DNA of 64,000 bases. Origin: JBBCJR01 sp037190805. GTDB lineage: Bacteria > Pseudomonadota > Alphaproteobacteria > Sphingomonadales > Sphingomonadaceae. Made by a program: the position numbers and the translations under genes. The stretch lies in NCBI GenBank assembly GCA_037190805.1, contig JBBCJR010000005.1:143356-207355 (forward strand), in the 5' to 3' direction. A model generated the notes under the pieces. It was not told the DNA's origin and did no database searches. It worked only from the letters and a program-made list of their open reading frames with translations. This document shows, one piece after another, positions 58,623 to 64,000 of the stretch (within the stretch, counting starts at the first letter, position 1; each line of letters starts with the position of its first letter).

Positions 58623-59717
58623 GTGGACGATTACGAGTACGACTATGACGATGACGCCGAGGACGGCATCCCGCGCCGGACCGCCCTGCTGGGCGGCCTT
58701 GCCGGGGCGGCCGCCCTTGGCGGTCTCGGCTGGGCGACGTTCAGGCCCCGCCCGGTCGAAAAGGACGTGCTCTACGTCAACACCTGGGGCGGCATCTGGG
58801 AGGCGGCCGCCAGGCGCTGCTTCTTCGATCCGTTCACGGCCGAAACCGGCATCCGCATCCGCACCGTGTCGCCGGTGTCCTTCGCCAAGCTGGCGGCCCA
58901 GCTGCGCACCGGCATCTATGAGTTCGACGTCACCACGCTGGGCGTCGCCGAGGTCGCGCGCGCCAATGCCCATAATCTGATCGAGCCCGCCGCCGGCAAT
59001 ATCGACGACAATGGCCTGTGGCCGGGGGCGATCCGCGACAACAGTCTCCAGACGCACAGCTACGCCACGCTGATCGCCTATGCGCGGGATCGCTACCCCG
59101 CCGGCGGGCCGCAGAGCTGGGCAGACTTCTGGGATCTCGACCGCTTCCCCGGCCCACGCTGTCTGCAACGCTATGCCGCGCGCGTCCTCGGTCTGGCACT
59201 GATGGCGGACGGCGTCCCGGCGGACCAGCTGTTTCCCTATGATCTCGACCGGGCCTTCGCGGCGATGGACCGCGTCAAGCCGGCGATCCGCGTGTGGTGG
59301 GCGGCCGGCCCGCAATCGCTTCAGATCCTGACATCGCGCGAGGTGTCGATGATCGGCATCTGGAACAACTACGCCGATAAAGCCTCGCGCCTCATGTCCG
59401 ACGGACTGGTGACGGTGTGGGATCAGGCGCTGATCGACAAGGGCTGCTGGGTGGTGGCCAGGGACACGCCGCGCGCCGAGGCCGCGTGGAAGTTCCTGCG
59501 CTTTGTCGGCGAGCATCCCAAGGGCATCGCCGAGTTCTGCGTCGGCGACATGGTCGGGCCGCTCAACCCCGCCGCCTTCGACCATATCGCGCCCGAGATC
59601 GCACGGAAGATGCCAACCTTCCCCGACAACCTCGCCCGCGGCGTGCTACTGGAGGCCGGCAAGCTGGGCGACGTCGACGCGATGACCCGCCGCTTCGACG
59701 AATGGATCGCACGCTGA
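58623..59717 (+). CDS. polyamine/opine-type ABC transporter substrate-binding protein
   Basis: A 364-aa periplasmic protein of the PotD/SBP_bac_8 group starting at GTG. After an unusual acidic run (DDYEYDYDDDAEDG), a twin-arginine-like IPRRTALLGGLAGAAALGGLG signal is seen, so it is probably exported by Tat. VLYVNTWGGIWEAAARRCFFDPFTAETGIRI is the typical N-lobe start; EVSMIGIWNNYADKASRLM and EAAWKFLRFVGEHPKGIAEFC follow. The ligand is likely a cationic or amphoteric nitrogen compound, by family only. Confidence 0.92.
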   Translation: MDDYEYDYDDDAEDGIPRRTALLGGLAGAAALGGLGWATFRPRPVEKDVLYVNTWGGIWEAAARRCFFDPFTAETGIRIRTVSPVSFAKLAAQLRTGIYEFDVTTLGVAEVARANAHNLIEPAAGNIDDNGLWPGAIRDNSLQTHSYATLIAYARDRYPAGGPQSWADFWDLDRFPGPRCLQRYAARVLGLALMADGVPADQLFPYDLDRAFAAMDRVKPAIRVWWAAGPQSLQILTSREVSMIGIWNNYADKASRLMSDGLVTVWDQALIDKGCWVVARDTPRAEAAWKFLRFVGEHPKGIAEFCVGDMVGPLNPAAFDHIAPEIARKMPTFPDNLARGVLLEAGKLGDVDAMTRRFDEWIAR

Positions 59718-60562
59718 TGGCCGGCAAGCGCATCCGTTTCCGCCCGCGCACCTGGATGATGGTGGCGCCGGCGCTGGCGTTCCTGACCCTGTTCTATGTG
59801 CTGCCGCTGGGCCATGTGGTGCTGCTCAGCGTCACCGAACCGCACCTCGGCCTCGGCAATTTCGCCGCAGTGCTGAGTTCGGCGCATTTCTATCAGGTGA
59901 TGCTGCACACGTTCAAAGCGGCATTCGTCGTCACGCTGGGGGCGCTGCTGCTCGGCTATCCGGTCGCCTATGCCGCCGCCAATGGACCGCCAGCCTATGC
60001 GACGACGCTGCTGACCATCGTCGCCCTGTCGTTCTGGACCAGCTTCCTCGTGCGCACCTATGCGTGGCTGGTCGTGCTCGGCGCCCACGGGCCGGTGGCG
60101 GGGGCGATGGCAGCACTCGGCTGGACGCCTCCGCAGCTGCTGTTCACCAGCTTCAGCGCCACGCTGGCCATGACGCATGCGCTGCTGCCCTTCATGATCA
60201 TGTCGCTCTATTCGGTGATGACGCGCATCGACGGGCGCCTCGTCCGCGCCGGCGAAAGCCTGGGCGCGCACCCGTTCCGCGCCTTCCTCACCATCTATCT
60301 ACCCTTGAGCGCGCCGGGGATCATCAACGGCTGCACGCTGGTGTTCATCACCTGCCTCGGCTTCTACGTCATGCCGGTGATCCTGGGGTCGCCGCGCGAA
60401 CCGATGATCGCCGGCCTCGTCGGCGATCAGATCGAGCAGATGCTGGACTTCGGCTATGCGGCAGCAATCGCGCTGACCCTGCTGGCGACCACGATGACCA
60501 TCTTCGCCATCTACAATCACTATTTCGGCATCCACCGGCTGTGGGCGGATCGCGGTCGATGA
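59717..60562 (+). CDS. ABC transporter permease (PotB-like)
   Basis: A 281-aa inner-membrane permease with six helices. The EAA loop GESLGAHPFRAFLTIYLPLSAPGIING contacts the ATPase. It starts in the stop of the binding-protein gene (TGATG) and overlaps the second permease by ATGA. PotB-type by position and the N-terminal WMMVAPALAFLTLFYVLPLGHVV. Confidence 0.93.
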   Translation: MAGKRIRFRPRTWMMVAPALAFLTLFYVLPLGHVVLLSVTEPHLGLGNFAAVLSSAHFYQVMLHTFKAAFVVTLGALLLGYPVAYAAANGPPAYATTLLTIVALSFWTSFLVRTYAWLVVLGAHGPVAGAMAALGWTPPQLLFTSFSATLAMTHALLPFMIMSLYSVMTRIDGRLVRAGESLGAHPFRAFLTIYLPLSAPGIINGCTLVFITCLGFYVMPVILGSPREPMIAGLVGDQIEQMLDFGYAAAIALTLLATTMTIFAIYNHYFGIHRLWADRGR

Positions 60563-61343
60563 GCCGCACGGTCATGATCCTGTCGGGGCTGGTCGCCCTG
60601 TTCCTCGCCGCGCCGCTGATGGTGGTGCTGCCGATGTCGTTCAGCACCGATGCGTCGCTGACCTTCCCTCCCCCAGGCTATACCCTGGCCAACTACCGCA
60701 ATTTCTTCACCGAGCCGAACTGGATCGGCCCGGCGATCAACAGCGTGCTGGTCGGCCTCGGCGTCATGTGCGTGACGCTGGCACTGGCCGCGCCGGCATC
60801 CTTCGCGCTGGTTCGCCGCCGCTTTCGGGGCCACGCGCTGTTCAATCTCCTGATCATGCTGCCGATGATCGTGCCGACCATCGTCATGGCGCTGGGCTAT
60901 TATGTCTATTTCGGCCAACTGAGGCTGGTGCAGACCTATCTGGGCATCATCCTCGCCCATAGCTGCCTGTCGCTGCCGGTCGCGGTCCTCATCCTCACCG
61001 CCGCGCTGAAGGGCTTCGACCGCTCAATCGAGCAGGCGGCGATGAGCCTCGGCGCCTCGCCGCTCACTACCTTCCGGCTGATCACCCTACCGGTCCTCCG
61101 GCCATCCTTCATGATCGCCGGCCTGTTCGCCTTCATCCACTCCTTCGACGAAGCGGTGGTGGCGCTGTTCATCTCCGGGCGCGACCGGGCCACCCTGCCG
61201 CGCCAGATGTTCAACAGCTTCAAGATGGAAGCCGACCCGACCATCTCCGCCGCCTCGTCGATCCTGTTCCTCCTGGTGCTGACCGGCATTCTCACCTGGC
61301 TCGGCATGCGCGTCACCCGCCGCGCAATGACACGGAGACTCTG

Positions 61344-61344
<1 letters not shown>
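60559..61344 (+). CDS. ABC transporter permease (PotC-like)
   Basis: A 261-aa six-helix permease with the EAA loop QAAMSLGASPLTTFRLITLPVLRPSFMIAG. The N-terminal FLAAPLMVVLPMSFSTDASLTFPPPGYTLANYRNFF is typical of the PotC subgroup. Translationally coupled on both sides (ATGA at 60559; TGATG at 61342). Forms the heterodimeric channel with the preceding permease. Confidence 0.93.
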
Positions 61345-62422
<1,078 letters not shown>

Positions 62423-62423
<1 letters not shown>

Positions 62424-62815
62424 TGATCACCAAGGTCGAAACCGGCATTGCGCCGTCCAAGGCACCGGTCACGGGCACCGTCCGCGCGGGAATGATGGTG
62501 TTTTCCGCCCATATCCCGAAAGATCCCGAGACGGGAACGCCCGTCACCGGCGATATCGAGACCCAGACCCGGCAGTTGCTGTCGAACCTCGACCGCGCCC
62601 TTATCGCCGCCGGTGTCGCGCGATCGGACGTGGCGATGGTGCAGATCTTCCTCGTCGACCGCGCCGACGGCGCGACGGTCAACACCCTCTACCGCGACTT
62701 CTTCGCCGAGCCCTATCCGTGCCGCGCCACGGTGGTGGTGAAGGAACTGATGTCGCCGGGGGTCAGGATCGAGATGATCGTGACCGCGATGGCATCCTCC
62801 GTCGCCGACGCCTGA
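62423..62815 (+). CDS. RidA family protein (reactive enamine/imine deaminase)
   Basis: A 130-aa YjgF/YER057c/UK114 protein that forms trimers and hydrolyses enamines or imines such as 2-aminoacrylate. The catalytic Arg is in PCRATVVVKEL and a supporting Glu in IEMIVTAMA; VFSAHIPKDPETG and FLVDRADGATVNTLYRDFF are family blocks. The ATG at 62423 has GGAGGAG 5 bases upstream. As last gene of the IclR operon it suggests that the imported compound yields an imine or enamine on breakdown. Confidence 0.95.
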
Positions 62816-62928
62816 CGGGAGACCAGTTGCGTGCAAGCGGGCCCAGCGCCCTTTACGTTGGGGCCCTGGCCTTCCCGGACTTCTGGGCGACCCGGAATGG
62901 ACAGCGCATCCTGCCTCGTACCATGACC

Positions 62929-62967
62929 ATAGCCGCCATGGCTGTCCGCTGAGCGGACATCGGCTAT
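62929..62967. promoter_or_regulatory. nested inverted repeats between ridA and GST genes
   Basis: Outer arms ATAGCC (62929-62934) / GGCTAT (62962-62967) enclose a perfect palindrome TGTCCGCT-g-AGCGGACA (62943-62959). It lies 25 bases before the GST start and has no T-run, so it may be an operator for the GST gene or a transcript-end structure of the operon. Confidence 0.4.
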
Positions 62968-62991
62968 CATGTCCTGATATCCAGAGGAGCC

Positions 62992-63618
62992 ATGCCCATG
63001 ACCACGCTTTACTATGCTACCGGCGCTTGCTCGCTTGCCCCCCACATCGTTCTCGAATGGATCGGCGCGCCCTATGAGGCGGTGAAGGTCCAGATCGGGT
63101 CCAAGGAACTGCTGGCCGTCAACCCGGCCGGGGCAGTGCCGACGCTGCGCGAGGATGATGGCTGGCTGCTGACCCAGGCCGGCGCGATCCTCGATTATCT
63201 GGCACGCAAGCACCCTGAGGCGGGTCTGTCCGGTGGCGACAGCCTCCGCGCCGAGGCCGAGGCGCATCGCTGGTCGGCCTTCTTCACCAGCGACCTTCAC
63301 GCCGCCTTCTGGCCGGTGTTCATGCCGTATCGCTACACCACCGATGACAGCGCCGAGGCGAAGCAGGCGGTGGTCACGGCGGGCCACGCGCTGGTCCGCA
63401 AGCAGTTGGGCATCCTCAACGCGCATCTGGATGGTCGCGACTGGGTGCTGGATGGCGGCCGTTCGGTGATCGACGCTTATGCGTTTCCGATGATCCGCTG
63501 GGCGATCAAGATGTTGCCGGGCGGTATCCCCGACTTTCCCCAGGTCCAGGCTTTGCACGACCGGCTGGCCGCCGACCCCGGGGTCCAGCGGGTTCTGGCC
63601 CGCGAGAGCGGTCGCTAG
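62992..63618 (+). CDS. glutathione S-transferase, beta class
   Basis: A 208-aa GST. The thioredoxin domain starts TTLYYATGACSLAPHIVLEW, with the beta-class catalytic cysteine in GACSLAPH; AVPTLREDDGW and QAGAILDYLARKHP form the glutathione site. AGAGGAG lies upstream of the ATG. It could serve detoxification in the neighbouring catabolic operon, but a strong terminator follows and an inverted repeat precedes it, suggesting its own unit. Confidence 0.93.
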   Translation: MPMTTLYYATGACSLAPHIVLEWIGAPYEAVKVQIGSKELLAVNPAGAVPTLREDDGWLLTQAGAILDYLARKHPEAGLSGGDSLRAEAEAHRWSAFFTSDLHAAFWPVFMPYRYTTDDSAEAKQAVVTAGHALVRKQLGILNAHLDGRDWVLDGGRSVIDAYAFPMIRWAIKMLPGGIPDFPQVQALHDRLAADPGVQRVLARESGR

Positions 63619-63638
63619 ACAGCACCGATCAGACGCAA

Positions 63639-63674
63639 AAAGGGCCGGCATCCCGTCGCGGATGCCGGCCCTTT
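63639..63674. terminator. rho-independent terminator after the GST gene
   Basis: AAAGGGCCGGCATCC (63639-63653) and GGATGCCGGCCCTTT (63660-63674) form a perfect 15-bp stem with a 6-nt loop. A/T ends on both sides allow it to serve both the GST gene and the convergent amidohydrolase. Confidence 0.85.
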
Positions 63675-63739
63675 GCATGTGGCCAAAGCCGGTGCGACGA
63701 CACGCCGGCATTTTGGTGCCGACGGGTCGTCAACCAGGC

Positions 63740-64000
63740 TTATTTCCGTTCGTAGACGAGCTTGCCACCGACGAAGGTCATATCGACGTTGGTGTTGAGG
63801 ATGTCTTCCTCCGGAATGGTGAGGATGTCCTTGTCGAGGACGACGAGGTCGGCGAGCTTGCCGGCCTCGATCGTGCCCTTGATGTCCTCTTCCCACGACA
63901 GATAGGGACCGTTGGCGGTGTACATGCGGATCGCGTCCTCGCGCGACACGCCTTCTTCCGCCAGACCCATCGCCTGGCCGCTGGGGCCCTTACGGGTGAT
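63740..64000 (-). CDS. amidohydrolase, YtcJ-like (C-terminal part only)
   Basis: The last 86 residues of a protein whose start lies beyond the right edge. The YTANGPYLSWEEDIKGTIEAGKLADLVVLDKDILTIPEEDILNTNVDMTFVGGKLVYERK tail is the composite beta-domain end of amidohydrolase_3/YtcJ-type metal hydrolases, often with exported members. The active-site part is not in view, so the substrate class cannot be given. Confidence 0.85.
   Translation of the reverse strand: MTRKGPSGQAMGLAEEGVSREDAIRMYTANGPYLSWEEDIKGTIEAGKLADLVVLDKDILTIPEEDILNTNVDMTFVGGKLVYERK

Noticed and set aside
62839..62866. GGGCCC...GGGCCC hairpin after ridA as a terminator
   Set aside because: Only 6 bp of stem, a 16-base loop and no T-run.

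Overview
The window looks like chromosomal DNA of a sphingomonad (Alphaproteobacteria, order Sphingomonadales). The evidence is high GC, many 4-bp ATGA/GTGA gene overlaps, a three-gene cytochrome bc1 operon, a zeta-type ATPase inhibitor gene beside bolA and a monothiol glutaredoxin, a PEP-CTERM/exosortase A-type glycan locus, and a TonB receptor next to a PQQ dehydrogenase. The species cannot be told from the sequence alone. No insertion sequence, prophage, CRISPR array or rRNA was seen.

Layout. 0-4 kb: ychF, two tandem acyltransferases and a MaoC protein. 4-9.6 kb: petABC (minus strand), then trmL-hemF-GNAT. 9.6-10.6 kb: zeta subunit, bolA, grxD. 10.7-16.3 kb: purC, purS and purQ, interrupted by a Rap1a/Tai-like protein, an ABM-domain protein and a surface-lipoprotein pair (TbpB-like lipoprotein plus a Slam translocon, i.e. 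type XI secretion) with a CtrA-like box upstream. 16.3-22.1 kb: an AstD-like dehydrogenase with altered catalytic residues, then ccmFGHI. 22.2-26.9 kb: thiolase, MaoC hydratase and pepN. 27.7-34.5 kb: a compact phenylalanine/tyrosine catabolic cluster (lrp, maiA / phhA, aminotransferase, dihydropteridine-reductase-like SDR, hppD, a VOC protein, fahA). It has no recognisable homogentisate dioxygenase. 34.5-38.2 kb: membrane protein, tRNA-Thr(GGT), mscS, topoisomerase IB, PfpI. 38.2-43.2 kb: exosortase-A-associated O-ligase with a 41-codon microgene, a PEP-CTERM protein and a glycosyltransferase. 43.3-47.7 kb: tlpA / argH-lipoprotein-lysA-galU.

47.8-62.8 kb is the most accessory-looking part. 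On the minus strand lie a LysR regulator and, 213 bp downstream, a TonB receptor-cupin-PQQ dehydrogenase set. On the plus strand is an IclR-led operon: iclR, a 571-aa protein of unknown family, a 228-aa protein of unknown family, a non-canonical M19 'dipeptidase', a polyamine/opine-type ABC importer (binding protein, two permeases, ATPase) and RidA. The genes overlap or abut, so they probably act together in importing and breaking down a small nitrogenous compound. The substrate is unknown and this is the best candidate here for an undescribed system. A 23-codon leader ORF with a strong Shine-Dalgarno sequence and AGACA-type palindromes precede iclR. The window ends with a beta-class GST and the 3' end of a minus-strand amidohydrolase.
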